DNA of 64,000 nt from the NCBI GenBank assembly GCA_036873755.1, contig JAVTVY010037013.1, forward strand, positions 106,070 to 170,069. Direction: 5' to 3'. Made by a program: the position numbers and the translations under genes. Shown in pieces: positions 1 to 10,986 of this stretch. The notes below the pieces were generated by a model. The model was not told the origin of the DNA. It ran no database searches and worked only from the letters and a program-made list of their open reading frames with translations. The DNA is from Hanleya hanleyi (taxonomy: Eukaryota > Mollusca > Polyplacophora > Lepidopleurida > Hanleyidae). Numbering within the stretch: position 1 is the first letter of the stretch; the number at the start of each line of letters is the position of its first letter.

Positions 1-154
1 TTGCTTTCCAAGGTAGTAAATCAAGGGGCCTCGGAGCACATTTGAAAGTGTGGGTGCTGAACTCTATATTGGCCAGGTATGCTGGACTGATGCTATCTAA
101 GATAGGACTAATAACATTGCGGTCTCAAAAAAAAAAAGGAGTACCGGTAGTAAA

Positions 155-369
155 GAATAGGACCCGTGTACAGCCATAGTATACCCGTGTGTGGAATGAG
201 TCATGAATGAAATTTTCTTCAAATCCTCACAGTTGCAGCCTTCCTCCCCGAATGATTCTTTGCTACTCCTAATATTGAATAGTTGGAAAACGATTGCAAT
301 TGTGAGGATTTGAGGACAATTTCATTCATGGCTCATTCCACACACGGGTTACTATGGCTCCTATTCTAT
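155..369. repeat. Foldback MITE-like element with ~75-bp inverted arms
   Basis: Left arm (about 155-236) and right arm (about 294-369) are near-perfect reverse complements (both read GTGTGGAATGAG, TGAATGAAATT and CAAATCCTCACA in the same order). The left arm carries about 10 extra bases (CCCGTGTACA) after its outer end. The roughly 55-bp loop is unique and there is no coding capacity. I read it as a non-autonomous foldback transposon; the superfamily is not identifiable. Confidence 0.7.
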
Positions 370-375
370 ACTCCC

Positions 376-2473
376 ACACTGAACGCGTTTCGAATTCGTT
401 TCTCTTTTCGCTAAACTCGAGCAAATTTGTGTCTTTTTTTTTTGCAAACCAGGCCAAGAAACCCTCATGTCGGAGTTTTTCCCCAGCCGCTATTATCAAT
501 TCCTGTGTTGTGAAGTGAATATAGTGCATATATACAGGGGTAAAAATGTTTTTTGCTTTTTTGTTTTTGTTTTTATTAGTTTACGTCTAAAACTAATAAA
601 CGCAAACGAAACTAACGGTATTTTTTAACGCTAGCTAACGGAACACTTTTCTAACTTTGATGGGAATATTCGATATCGTTTCGTTTATATTGCGCTAAGC
701 TTAAATCTTAAATCATCAAGTGAAACAATATTGGTCTTGCCGTACCAAGCGAAACTCGACGAACAGATCGATCGCATATTTTTACACTATACTTCTCTTT
801 AGATTTTTGTTCTTTCCACTCCATCTTGAAACAACCTAATTATTCACAGATTTTGATCAAGACTCAGTCACCGAACCATTGTACAAATGAAGAAAAAAAG
901 AAAAAAAGACGAAATAGTATTTTCTCTCGACGACGCAACCGTGGTGTGGATGAATGCGTTCCAAATGTGTTTCCAAAACTCCATTCAAATGCATTTCAAG
1001 TGAAACGATTTGCGAATAGCTCATATATGGGCCATTTTCATGAAAATGTACATATAATGGTAAAGACATTCACATTTTTTTCTACATTTTGTTCATTTTA
1101 CAGCCAGAGATTTGCTGGAAATGCCAGATGATTAAACATTTTATAGTTTTTTCTCTATTGTAATATGTCTATTTTGGCAAAGATAACTGCTTTAAAAGAT
1201 TAAATTTTAAAATCTGAAAATGAATTTGTCTTTACCGTTACCGTTGTAACTGCAGTTTAAAAGATACTATATTGTTTAAATTAGCAGATGGAATCACGAC
1301 ATTGCTGCATGGAAGGCAATAGCTTCACTGTCCCAACTTAATTGATTCGTGAACATAGAGGGATTTTTGAACTGGATTTCAAATTTCCAGTTTAATGGTT
1401 TGAAATTGAGAATTTACTATTGTTTGTGTTCCAATATGTTACAATTAATGTGTCCGGGACAAGAAAACATCGGCTATGCAGATACAATTCCATCTTTCAT
1501 TCTTGCAAGGCATTGTTTTACTGTCCACACAATGTAATTCTGGGTTAGATTTTTAAATCTCAGGCTAATTTAACTTAAACTCAGATTTGTCTAAAAATGT
1601 TTACTCCCTAAAAACTTGTATTTTCCGGTATTTCACAGGTATATTGAGTACTTGATTGTTGTGCATATTGAGATGATACAACCCCCACAAGTTATCGGGT
1701 ACTCCGGTGATGGAAGGCTGACATAACATTGATGCCCAACCCAAGGTAATCTTGTCTTGACTGCATTAGAAGATCTTAATATGTTCACTCTGGTCAACTT
1801 TTTCGGCATTTCTTTTCAAGAATATTTTGTGACCAAACGGGACCCACAACTGATAACGTCTTTATGTTGTTATTTTATAGATGTTGCCAGTCCTCTGACT
1901 ACGAAGGAAAATATTTTCATGCTCGTGTAAGATTAGGGGAGATTAGGTTACAATGGGAACAGTGGAACAAGCCATATAATTCCTATGTTTAATGCAGAAA
2001 ACCCAGTACATTATTTTTAGCAGAAAGCTATCACCCCATTAAAAACACCTATTGGTTATAAGTAAAAACTATCAGTGCCAAAAAAATTAGAAGAAAAAAA
2101 AAAAGATTGCTTTTGAACAGTCCAAGTCAATTTTAAGGACAGGATTATATTTTATTATACCCATTTTCTACTGTTTTTTCCCCTTTTGCAAAATTTTGCC
2201 CGAACGGTATTGTCGTCTTTAAAATAAGGAAACCGTCGTTTCTGTCATGTGTTTGTATAATTTTGGTATGAGGTGTCCTATTTTTCTTGATACAAAGTGA
2301 AATCCCACGGGCAAGTGTCCGGGAGCACTTTTGATTGAACTTCAGTGCCCTTATTTGTGCTATTGTCTTTCCCATTTATTTCAAGTCAAAACTGAGGAAA
2401 AGATGATTTGGGGTGTTTAGAATTGAAACAAGAATCAGATTTATCAATGACACAAACAAAAATTCAGAATAAA
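376..2473. other. Intergenic AT-rich sequence, no gene seen
   Basis: Short open frames occur at 826-1131 (plus) and 2145-2375 (minus), but they are low-complexity, lack recognisable domains and have no splice or promoter context. I see nothing supportable here. Confidence 0.6.
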
Positions 2474-3161
2474 CGTATCGCTGAAGTGTTAATGAATACA
2501 GTTAGTGTGACAGTAAGGGAACACTTCTTACATAAAGTATCCCTGAAGTGTTAATGAATACACTTAGTGTGACAGTAAGAGAACACTTCTTACATAAAGT
2601 ATCCCTGAAGTGTTAATGAATACAGTTAGTGTGAAAGTAAGGGAACAATTCTTACATAAAGTATTCCTGAAGTGTTAATGAATACAGTTAGTGTGACAGT
2701 AAGGGAACACTTCTTACATAAAATATTGCTGAAGTGTTAACGAATACAGTTAGTGTGACAGTAAGGGAACACTTCTTACATAAAGCATCCCTGAAGTGTT
2801 AATGTATACAGTTAGTGTGACAGTAAGGGAATACTTCTTACACAAAGTATTCCTGAAGTGTTAATGAATACAGTTAGTGTGACAGTAAGGGAACACTTCT
2901 TACATAAAGTATTGCTGGAGTGTTAATGAATACAGTTAGTGTGGCAGTAAGGGAACACTTCTTACATAAAGTATTCCTGAAGTGTTAATGAATACAGTTA
3001 GCGTGACAGTAAGGGAACACTTCTTACATAAAGTATCCCGGAAGTGTTAGTGAATACAGTTAGTGTGACAGTAAGGGAACACTTCTTACATAAAGTATCC
3101 CTGAAATGTTAATGAATACAGTTAGTGTGACAGTAAGGGAACACTTCTTACATAAAGCGTT
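2474..3161. repeat. 62-bp minisatellite, about 11 copies
   Basis: The phrase ACACTTCTTACATAAAGTAT returns every 62 bp (2521, 2583, 2645 and so on to 3141) with few substitutions. The unit also contains CTGAAGTGTTAATGAATACA and TTAGTGTGACAGTAAGG. High similarity between copies implies recent expansion or homogenisation. No coding frame is conserved. Confidence 0.92.
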
Positions 3162-3197
3162 ATAGATTCGTCTTTATTGTACCAAACCAATTTCTAC

Positions 3198-3466
3198 GTT
3201 CTCACTTCGAACTTGCCTTGGTCGGACAAGCTGCCATTATTGCTCAACATCAGAAATGTCAATTTCGTCTTACGAACCAATAAAACGCAGCACACGCCTC
3301 CTGTGTAAGCTGACGTGAGTACAATGCCAGCCATTCGCTGACGCCGTCTCGGCGCACGTTTCGGTATGATAATGGATTATACGTCATGCACATCCATGCG
3401 GCTATACAGACTGAGTTCGAACAATAATAGCAGCGCGACCGGCCAAGGCAAGTTTAGAGCGTGAGC
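3198..3466. repeat. MITE-like element with ~48-bp terminal inverted repeats
   Basis: The left terminus (3198-3245, containing AACTTGCCTTGGTCGG) is matched in reverse complement at 3415-3466 (containing CCGGCCAAGGCAAGTT). The roughly 170-bp core is single-copy here and noncoding. It abuts the end of the 62-bp minisatellite. Confidence 0.7.
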
Positions 3467-4534
3467 TTACAAATTGCCTTGGTGCACGGAGATGTATTGC
3501 TCTGGTTCTGTTTGAAGTTTCCACACCCAGTATGTCTGATTTTTGGGGGAAAATGCCCTCTTCAACAGTGCGCTAAACTTGAAGAACTAGGCTTTCAGTT
3601 TCGGAAAAAAAAGTATTTTCCTTGGTGGGGCGAATCAGACCGTAACGGATTAATTTCCATAGTAGCGGATCACGCAAGCAGGTGGTGGGTTTTAGTAACT
3701 TCATACAAAAATAAGTTATCCCAGTTTAGGGGTCGTCTCAAATTACCCCCCTTAATCATGCACAGTAAAATGCCTGGTCTAATGCGATTGATCGGTAACT
3801 ACGGCGTTCACCATTGAAAATCAATACACGACTACGACAGTTCAGTTAGTCCAAATGTTGAGATATTTCAGTGGATAATCGGCAGGTTCATAACGTTACA
3901 ATAAATTTTAATATGACAACAAATATTCAACAACTCTCGCCTGCGTATCACATCGAACAAAAGGTTTCATCTTAAAACTTGCCATCGTTATGTCGCTTGG
4001 CGGTGTACCTGGGAGTGCTATTTAGGCTGAAACCTCGAGAAAAACAAAAGAATGTTGCTGATTTTTTTGTCTTTTTTTTGTCAGTCTATTCGAAACAAAT
4101 AGAAGTTCAGGAGAGCCCTCAAGAAAGACAGGCAAATGTTTAATTATGGACGAATCGTTCGTTGATTAATCAAGTGATCCGCTACTATCAGTGATCCGAT
4201 ACTGTCGCACTGACTGTAATGTAAGCCTTACTTGAAGAATTAAGTATACGTACATGTCATTCATCTGATGTATTTATTCCCCAGAATAAAGAGAAGGTGA
4301 AGTTGCCTAGTCATTGTTTGAACTGGTTGATATCAGCGCACCACAGTAACCTGACTGAGAGATGAACCATGGATTGAAGGAATGTACAATACAGACTCCA
4401 AAATATTTTTGGACAACGAAATTAGACCGAGATTCCGTAGATTCTACAGTTTGAAATCTTTTCCCCCTGAGTTATCGGTCCTCATTACAATTTAATTTTG
4501 AAGTGAAATCTGAATATATTTATTGCATAACAAT
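3467..4534. other. Intergenic sequence upstream of zinc-finger gene
   Basis: A 118-codon plus-strand frame at 3461-3817 has no recognisable domain and starts inside the flanking MITE, so I do not call it. The remainder may hold 5' exons or a promoter of the zinc-finger gene, but no convincing TATA box, CpG-rich stretch or splice signal is visible. Confidence 0.4.
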
Positions 4535-5524
4535 ATGAATACTCACTGCATAAAAAAGGATCTTGAGTGTTCACTGTGTGAATACAGATGTAGGAAACTG
4601 TCTTACTTGACCAGACACATGAGAACTCACACTGGAGAGAAACCCTTCAAGTGTTCATTGTGTGAGTATGAATGTAGGCAACAGCAATGCCTGATCGTAC
4701 ACATGAGAACTCACACTGGAGAGAAACCCTTCAAGTGTTCATTGTGTGAGTATGAATGTAGGCAACAGCAATGCCTGATCGTACACATGAGAACTCACAC
4801 TGGAGAGAAACCCTTCAAGTGTTTATTGTGTAAGTATAAATGTAGGCAACAGCCGAACCTGACCAGACACATGAGAATTCACACTGAAGAGAAACCATTC
4901 GAGTGTTCATTGTGTGAGTATGAATGTAGGCAACAGCAATGCCTGATCGTACACATGAGAACTCACACTGGAGAGAAACCCTTCAAGTGTTCATTGTGTG
5001 AGTATGAATGTAGGCAACAGCAATGCCTGATCGTACACATGAGAACTCACACTGGAGAGAAACCCTTCAAGTGTTTATTGTGTAAGTATAAATGTAGGCA
5101 ACAGCCGAACCTGACCAGACACATGAGAATTCACACTGAAGAGAAACCATTCGAGCGCTCATTGTGTCGGTACAAGTCTGTACGACAGGATGACCTGACC
5201 AGGCACATGATAACTCACACTGGAGAGAAACCCTTCAAGTGTTCAGTGTGTGAGTATAAATGTACACGACCACATGAGCTGATCGCACATATGAGAACTC
5301 ACACTGGAGAGAAACCCTTCGCGTGTCCATTGTGTCAGTTCAAATGTGCACGACATAGTTACCTGATCAGACACATGCAAACTCACACTGGAGAGAAACC
5401 CTTCGCGTGTTTAGTGTGTCGGTACAAATGTACACGACAGCATCACCTGACCACACACATGAGAACTCACACTGGCGAGAAACCTTTCAGGTGTTCAATG
5501 TGTGAGTATAGATGTATACAATAG
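4535..5524 (+). CDS. C2H2 zinc-finger protein, truncated reading frame
   Basis: Predicted nuclear DNA-binding protein of 329 residues from the first ATG (4535); an in-frame TGA lies just upstream, so this is either the true start or the beginning of a coding exon. It is a near-continuous array of 28-residue C2H2 fingers joined by HTGEKPF linkers. Each finger has CxxC, a third cysteine four residues later (pattern CEYxC), and HxxxH. About eleven fingers are complete; finger 8 has lost its first cysteine (Arg in its place). Fingers 2-4 and 5-7 are an almost identical 252-bp tandem duplication (4652-4903 and 4904-5155), pointing to recent unequal exchange. The frame ends at TAG 5522-5524 in the middle of finger 12, although fingers continue in the same frame beyond it. 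No KRAB, BTB or other effector domain is visible. Functional status is doubtful. Confidence 0.8.
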   Translation: MNTHCIKKDLECSLCEYRCRKLSYLTRHMRTHTGEKPFKCSLCEYECRQQQCLIVHMRTHTGEKPFKCSLCEYECRQQQCLIVHMRTHTGEKPFKCLLCKYKCRQQPNLTRHMRIHTEEKPFECSLCEYECRQQQCLIVHMRTHTGEKPFKCSLCEYECRQQQCLIVHMRTHTGEKPFKCLLCKYKCRQQPNLTRHMRIHTEEKPFERSLCRYKSVRQDDLTRHMITHTGEKPFKCSVCEYKCTRPHELIAHMRTHTGEKPFACPLCQFKCARHSYLIRHMQTHTGEKPFACLVCRYKCTRQHHLTTHMRTHTGEKPFRCSMCEYRCIQ

Positions 5525-6120
5525 CACAGCCTGACCAGCCACATGAGAACTCACACTGGAGAGAAACCCTTCGCGTGTTCAATTTGTCAGTACAAATTTA
5601 CACGACAGCATCACCTGACCAGACACATGAGAACTCACACAGGTGAGAAACCTTTCACGTGTTCATTGTGTGAGTATAAATGCAAACAACGGCGTTACCT
5701 GGTCGTGCACATGAGAACTCATACTGGAGAGAAACCATTCAAGTGTTTCTTGTGTGAGTATAAATGTACACTACAGCAGAACCTGGTCACACACATGAGA
5801 ACTCACACTGAAGAGAAACCCTTCGCGTGTTCATTATGTCAGTACAAGTGTGTACGACAGGATGACTTGAAAAGACACAGGAGAACTCACACTGGATAGA
5901 AACCCTTCAGGTGCACATCGTACAGATGTACACAACAAAAAAATCTGATTTGTTACATGAAAACTCACACTGGAGAGAATCTCAAGTGTTCTTTCTGCGA
6001 GTATAAATGTACAAGACAGCAGAACCTGGTCACACACATGAGAACTCATACTGGAGAGAAACCGTTCAAGTGTTTATTATGTCCGTATAAATGTACAGCA
6101 TACATGTATGTAAACATATA
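5525..6120 (+). pseudogene. 3' continuation of zinc-finger array after premature stop
   Basis: The same reading frame as 4535-5524 continues with about seven more finger modules. A second in-frame TAG at 5897-5899 replaces the Glu codon of a TGEKP linker. The next finger lacks about four residues around its first CxxC (in-frame deletion) and has Tyr in place of a zinc-binding histidine. The last finger stops after its cysteine half near 6100, where homology to fingers ends. Two nonsense codons, a missing CxxC and a missing second half indicate decay of a gene that once had at least 18 fingers. The alternative is that only the first 329 residues are translated and this is 3' UTR. The frame stays nominally open to 6406, but that part does not resemble a finger. 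Confidence 0.8.
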
Positions 6121-6565
6121 CCAGTATATATTGCATATACAGAAGAATTGTACAGACTCTCATACATTGCATATAGGGAGCAATTGTGGAGACAAGACAC
6201 ATGAGGTAAAACACCAATACATTGCATGTATGGAACAGTTGTGGAGGACACCTGTGGTACAGACCCTGTTATATCTTTTATTTTGCATGAATATTGTAAT
6301 CGTTGGTGTAGAGTATATATTGTTTAGCAACCCATCACAATTGTATTTGAATAGGACTTTGAATGGCAGTCTGGAATCCGCATGGAACCAACATGGAAAT
6401 AAATAGCATTATCATATCTCAGAGAAGCATGTAGACTTTTGATTGGCTGACAGACCTCATGTGTGATGCTGTATTGTCAACTTGCTGGTCGAATATATAT
6501 CGTATACCCCCGTCGCCAAGGGCAACGAACAGGTGTTCACTAGATTCCATCGTCCGCTAAACAAA

Positions 6566-6853
6566 ATGGCTGAATCAGGCAAACGTTTCGCGTCTCACAC
6601 GGACGATGAAGTTGTTGAAAAGCGGGCTAATATTATTCCCAGCAACACAAAAAAATCGAACAAAGCGTCCGCCAGAACTTTGAAGTATTACCTGAAAGAG
6701 AAGGGACAGAGTGAAGAATTCGAAGGATTCTCGGCCGAGAGGTTAGCAGAGGTACTCAGTCATTTTTATTTGGATGCCCGAAAACAAGACGGAGAATTGT
6801 ACAAAACATCCACTCTCGAAAACACGAGCAGAAGGCCATGCCGACGACTTTGA
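6566..6853 (+). pseudogene. DUF3504/Crypton-type recombinase-like N-terminal fragment
   Basis: The ATG at 6566 sits in a good Kozak-like context (acaaaATGG) and opens a 95-codon frame. The product is acidic/basic mixed and includes NTKKSNKASARTLKYYLKEK, then a Leu-rich helix and a FYLDARKQDGELYKTSTLEN stretch. This resembles the N-terminal core-binding part of DUF3504 proteins, which descend from Crypton tyrosine recombinases (QRICH1, KCTD1 and ZMYM relatives). I recognise the family by pattern, not by search. The catalytic tyrosine-recombinase domain is absent: the frame ends abruptly at 6853. Directly after, in the +1 frame (about 6815-7010), comes a stretch ending PMFNNCAINAINIIVRK that resembles the C-terminal end of the same protein type. 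The simplest reading is an internal deletion that fused both ends and shifted frame. Confidence 0.55.
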
Positions 6854-7010
6854 TTTTGATCTTAATCAGCTGTTTTGTGAATTCGACAGCACCGCTGTCC
6901 CGCCCACATCGTGTGACATTCCCACAGCTATCCTGGTCGCCGCAAATCCCTCAGCGCCAATGTTCAATAACTGCGCAATAAATGCAATCAACATCATCGT
7001 GCGAAAATGA
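6854..7010 (+). pseudogene. C-terminal end of the DUF3504-like gene, frame-shifted
   Basis: In the +1 frame relative to 6566-6853, residues such as DFDFDLNQLFCEFDS and FNNCAINAINIIVRK run to a TGA at 7008-7010. Short Asn/Cys/Ile-rich tails of this kind end DUF3504-family proteins in invertebrates (recalled, not searched). It lies immediately after the N-terminal remnant, consistent with loss of the intervening catalytic region. Confidence 0.4.
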
Positions 7011-7691
7011 AGCAAATACCTATACTTCTGCCAAATTGTGCAGGACAGTTTGATTTTTCCGATTTTTCTCTCGAACTGTAAATTTAAGTCAGTTCATGTT
7101 GGTCCTTCTCCTGAGTGATGTTATGGAAACATGACACAAGTGACACTGTCGAGTGACACGGTGTTGAATTATAGACAGAATGGAAATGTAACAGTTCACA
7201 CGTGTATTTGAAACTTACATATCCACGCAACAGATGTGAATCCGGAACGGGTCTTTCGATGTATTTATTAACAAAAGGTATATAATCCAGATATTATACT
7301 CGTCGATGGCTATTAAATATTAAATATGAAATTGAGATTAAGCTTAATGTTCCAGTATTTTATACGTTTCTGATTTTCAGAATAGAACATAAGAGATGAA
7401 GCTGAATTTGAAGTTAGATTGTTCATTCTTTATCACCGAAGCCCACCGGTATTTCACACGGAAACCGGGTTCATTGTTCACGGATTACAGTATATGTTAT
7501 CGTTATCTTTGCTCCTCCCTTAGTACGTTTTAAAGATGAGGATTGTAAAAATGATACATTTGTCTTTGTGTTCATTTTTTCCGGTGCATGCTGTGGATCG
7601 TTCTGAAACCAGTGCAAGTCCGATCGAAGTCCGTTCCATTATGTCGGCCTTGAAGTCCAAAGTGATTTTTAATGCTCTGAGATATGATAAA

Positions 7692-8043
7692 TTCGTTATA
7701 CATCGCCCTTCCGTGGTAATACGGGATTCGATTTGGTTTCTCTCGCCATATTTTTCCTCGGCTGCGCCTCGGAAAAATATGGCGAGAGAAACCAAATCTC
7801 ATCCCGTATTACCCCGGAAGGGCGATGTACAGGGTGTTCCAGAAGTCTTGGTCACATTTCAAATCCTCGTATCTGCTGAGCCATGAATGGTAGTAAGATG
7901 AAACTGGTACCATTTGAAAATGAAAGTCATTAAGTTTTGTGTAATGCTAATGATGTTGCCATATGCATTTGTATATCCTCAATAGTTTTCAATATATTCA
8001 ATGTCAAAATGTGACCAAGACTTCTGGAACACCCTGTATAACT
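7692..8043. repeat. Long palindrome split by a nested MITE
   Basis: Left arm 7692-7757 and right arm 7771-7827 form a near-perfect hairpin (CTCGCCATATTTTTCC against GGAAAAATATGGCGAG) with a loop of about 13 bases. The outer end of the right arm resumes at 8037-8043, after a TA-flanked MITE. Removing the MITE restores pairing of GATGTATAAC with GTTATACATC. This is an older foldback element into which the MITE inserted later. Confidence 0.8.
7830..8036. mobile_element. Tc1/mariner-type MITE, 207 bp, TA target duplication
   Basis: Terminal inverted repeats of about 30 bp (CAGGGTGTTCCAGAAGTCTT and its reverse complement) are bounded by TA on both sides (7828-7829 and 8037-8038). TA duplication and CAGGGTG termini are typical of IS630/Tc1/mariner-derived MITEs. 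There is no transposase. The two ends are nearly identical, suggesting a young copy. Confidence 0.85.
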
Positions 8044-8836
8044 AATATAGTGTCTAGATTAACCCACATTTACCGTGTTTACCCTCATTTTGTAATTGGG
8101 GTTAAGATGAAATAGGGAAATTTGCGTGTTGTCGGAATTTTAGATTTGATTTCTATAACAAAATTTAATGTTGTGGTTATTTTTCTCAGTTTCTTCCATA
8201 ATTTATGTGTTAATCGGGAAGAGTGGGTCCACATGTCGATGAACATCCATAACATCACGTGATATGGTGAAGCCTGATCTTCAATTCATTTTTTCTAATG
8301 CGTATTACAGTACTTATTCTTGTAAAAAGTTTCATATAAATTCTATGTTGAAAAAAAATGTCGGTAGAAAATAAAACTTCAATTCTGTCACATTGTGTTG
8401 GTTGTTGGTGTGGGTAACATAAAGGTTATGCGATGTCATCGCTGCAAGTGACGTCATCTTTGGCAACATCCGGGTCGCCAGGCACATCCGTGTCCCTCGC
8501 GCGTGCTTCTGGGATGTGCACTGTGGGATAGGCCTATCCCTTTAACATGAAAGATTTTTTTTTCTCCTCATGTGACCTTAGTAGTATATAAAGGACATAT
8601 TCACTCAGTTTTGCCTCAGTACGCATGCGCGAAGTGGTGTACGCAGGAGTTCTGGGGAGGCCATGGAGAGCGTTCTGCGCAAGTATGACGTCACTTCCGG
8701 TTTGGGTGAATCGCGCGTGACCTTGGGGTATGTATTCCTTCGCGGTGATGCGGTCTGGCGGTGATGCGGCCTGCCTCCGCGGACCGAAAATAGTCCCAAA
8801 TACGTGGGTTTTCGTGGGAATCATGGGCAATCTTCA
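8044..8836. other. Intergenic sequence, GC-richer after 8400
   Basis: No gene recognised. 8430-8760 is more GC-rich than its surroundings and contains TGACGTCA-type motifs and a CGCATGCGCG near 8620, which could be regulatory. The small minus-strand frames here look incidental. Confidence 0.4.
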
Positions 8837-8886
8837 GGGGCGAGAGGGGCCGCTAGTGGACCGATTGGGTCGAGTTAGGTGTCAAA
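8837..8886. repeat. Dispersed 50-bp motif shared with 52-53 kb and 55.6 kb
   Basis: The stretch reading CGCTAGTGGACCGATTGGG, then GAGTTAGGTGTCA, recurs in both orientations at 52.3-53.2 kb (CACTAGGGGC with CTCACTCGACCCGATTGG) and again near 55,636. I take it as a fragment of the same repeat family. Confidence 0.55.
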
Positions 8887-8965
8887 GTGAAGCGTTCATT
8901 TAGGGTGATCCGGTCATGGGTGGGTGTATGTAAAATTAGGATTTGTCGCGATAATATAAAAAGCG

Positions 8966-9321
8966 ATGTACTTCAAGATCCTCATGGTACTCATATGAAC
9001 AGTCACAATCAAAGCGTGGCTGAGATACATCATTCTTTAGATGACGACCTTACAACGAATATTATGGATTAAGAATACTGATCAGCGATACGGATTTGAT
9101 ATTTTTGGAACATCATGATGTCTTGCCGGCATCATTGAAAACTGTTGACCGCTTCTCTCTTGCAGGAAACAAGCCTTAGTTTATGTAAACTATGATTGTC
9201 TTTTTTGAATTTGGTGCTAATACTGTTATATGGCATATGAAATAGGTCTTTGGATTATGGGCGCGGATATTCTCTAATGGACGACGGCTGAATTGTGGAT
9301 GACGGACCAGACGCTTGTAAT
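8966..9321 (+). repeat. LINE 3' tail, copy A (5' truncated)
   Basis: Homologous to the sequence that follows the RT fragment at 10,987-11,382: shared landmarks are GAGATACATCATTCT, TTAAGAATACTGATCAGCGA, GACCGCTTCTCTCTTGCAGG and GGACGCTTGTAAT-like 3' ends. It starts in mid-tail (GTACTTCAAGATCC) and ends at the same GACGCTTGTAAT as the other copies, the pattern expected of target-primed reverse transcription. Confidence 0.75.
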
Positions 9322-9462
9322 TCGACTAATGGATACCTAACAACGAAGGCGTGAATTTGAATCATCGGGGTTGCAGTGGGGTTGCATATTAATATTGTCT
9401 GGCTGGCGAGAAGCTACAGATGAAATAAGCGGTAGAGAGTGATTATATTGAACAACATTGGG

Positions 9463-9651
9463 TTAGTTAGGTGGGTGGTGGATTGAAACCAGAGAATGTT
9501 CTGTGTAGTTTATGCAGGGCTTTATTTGCCTCCTTTTTTTAAGATTGGTTTTGGCGTGTGAACAGTTTCCATTTCCATTTATGGTACCCATTAAGTATGT
9601 GTAGTTTTCTGTAAGAGGTATTTCTGTCGAGTCACAGTAAAATGTAATCAT
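9463..9651 (-). pseudogene. Non-LTR retrotransposon RT thumb fragment
   Basis: The minus-strand frame encodes a short piece with the hydrophobic YTYLMGTINGNGN pattern and a following basic ALK-like helix, as found downstream of the catalytic site in LINE reverse transcriptases. It lies in line with, and downstream of, the minus-strand RT remnant at 10.44-10.98 kb and the endonuclease remnant at 11.9-12.9 kb, so all three are probably pieces of one decayed element. Confidence 0.55.
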
Positions 9652-10370
9652 TTTCCCCTTTTTTGGATTGCCATACAGTTTGATTTACTGGGGTTGACCG
9701 TCAAATGCCATTTATTACAATAAACATTGTTACGTCACAAACGATAATAGAAAAAAACGTAACAGAAAACAGTGGTGTAGTCAAGGATTAACAATCAAAT
9801 ATTTATTTACAATACTAAAATCATATACAAATTAAGTAAGGTTGATACAACAAATAAATGTTCGAAATACAGTCTTACTGTTCAATGCTATACCGGTGTA
9901 TATTCCACAGTCCGTGATGAAATAAATCTCTCAACAGTCCGTGCCGCGATCAAGTCACTGTTCTGTATTTTGGTAGTAACACCGCTCAATCGTGTAGAGT
10001 CCCAGCAAATGTCCAATCTCCGACAGTTCAATCATAGACCGCGCAGCGGTCAAAACAAGAGTAATCCAGCAGTCCCTATAATCTCAGACAAAGGTAAGAC
10101 GATAATGCACCCACATAAAAGCCAGTTAGAATCCCGCCTCGGTCACAGAATGTCAGACTATTTATATTATCGGAGGTATTCGAGATCATTCTCTCAATTA
10201 CGACATTTACTTGCGATTACCCCGGTTATGACTTCGAGAAATCTACAGACGGATGTCACACTTAATACGTCAATACGCTTACGTAATTCTGTTATTCTAG
10301 AATCATCGACTGTATCTAATAACAATACCATGACAGCATGTAACATATTTAGGCAGTTTTAGAGACCTTC
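9652..10370. other. Probable interior of decayed minus-strand LINE, unresolved
   Basis: This stretch sits between RT catalytic and thumb remnants. No frame can be followed through it; a 130-codon plus frame (9970-10362) has no recognisable domain. It may be a separate insertion. Confidence 0.35.
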
Positions 10371-10439
10371 GGGGGTTTCTGAGATCATCATCGGATCATA
10401 CAGGATGTTGCAGTTCATTTTCTAATGTTATTGGTGTGT

Positions 10440-10985
10440 ATATATCTGGGGGAATGCCACATCATCCACAAAGACATTACACATAGTTGAACTGAGGCTA
10501 TCCCCTTGTTTTTCGCCATTTTCTGACGTGAATGTACCTGTGGGGTCTTTATTTATCTACAAGGTTGTGTTACTTTGATTGTACATGATTTTTGCACAAT
10601 ATCACGTCTGATTATTTTAAGGAGGTGGCCATCTCTCTCTATTTAGTCGAGGGCCTTTTAGAAATCAATAAAACATGTGTAAATTTTCTTTTTTTCAATT
10701 TGTAAAAATATTAGTTTATCATGGATCTAAGAATGAAATTGTTGCCTACGGTATCTCTACTTTCCCTGCCCCCAGATTGGTTATCTGAGAGGAGATTATT
10801 GGCATCGATTTATTTGTTCAACATACCAGAAATCAATTTGCCTAGGCAACTAGATATTGTAATGGCTCTATAGTTATGTGGTTTCTTCAGTCCTAGAATC
10901 CGGGATTAGCCCACTTCTGTATACATTGTCGAACAGTTTTTGCGATGGGTTATAATACGATGTCTTAGCCATATTTTAACATTTC
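10440..10985 (-). pseudogene. Reverse transcriptase core of decayed LINE
   Basis: Read on the minus strand with frame changes, recognisable RT landmarks occur in order: a LFDNVYRSGLIPDS-type start (about 10,945), an NYRAITISSCLGK block (about 10,860), a YTCFIDFKKALD-type block near 10,670, and QGDSLSSTMCNVFVDDVAFP at about 10,510-10,450, where FVDD is the catalytic FxDD box. Several stops and frameshifts make it non-functional. The arrangement fits the CR1/jockey/I-type RT clade; I cannot place it further. Confidence 0.7.
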
Positions 10986-10986
10986 A

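Noticed and set aside
3461..3817. 118-codon plus frame
   Set aside because: Starts within a MITE terminus with a non-ATG codon, no recognisable domain, and no splice or promoter support.
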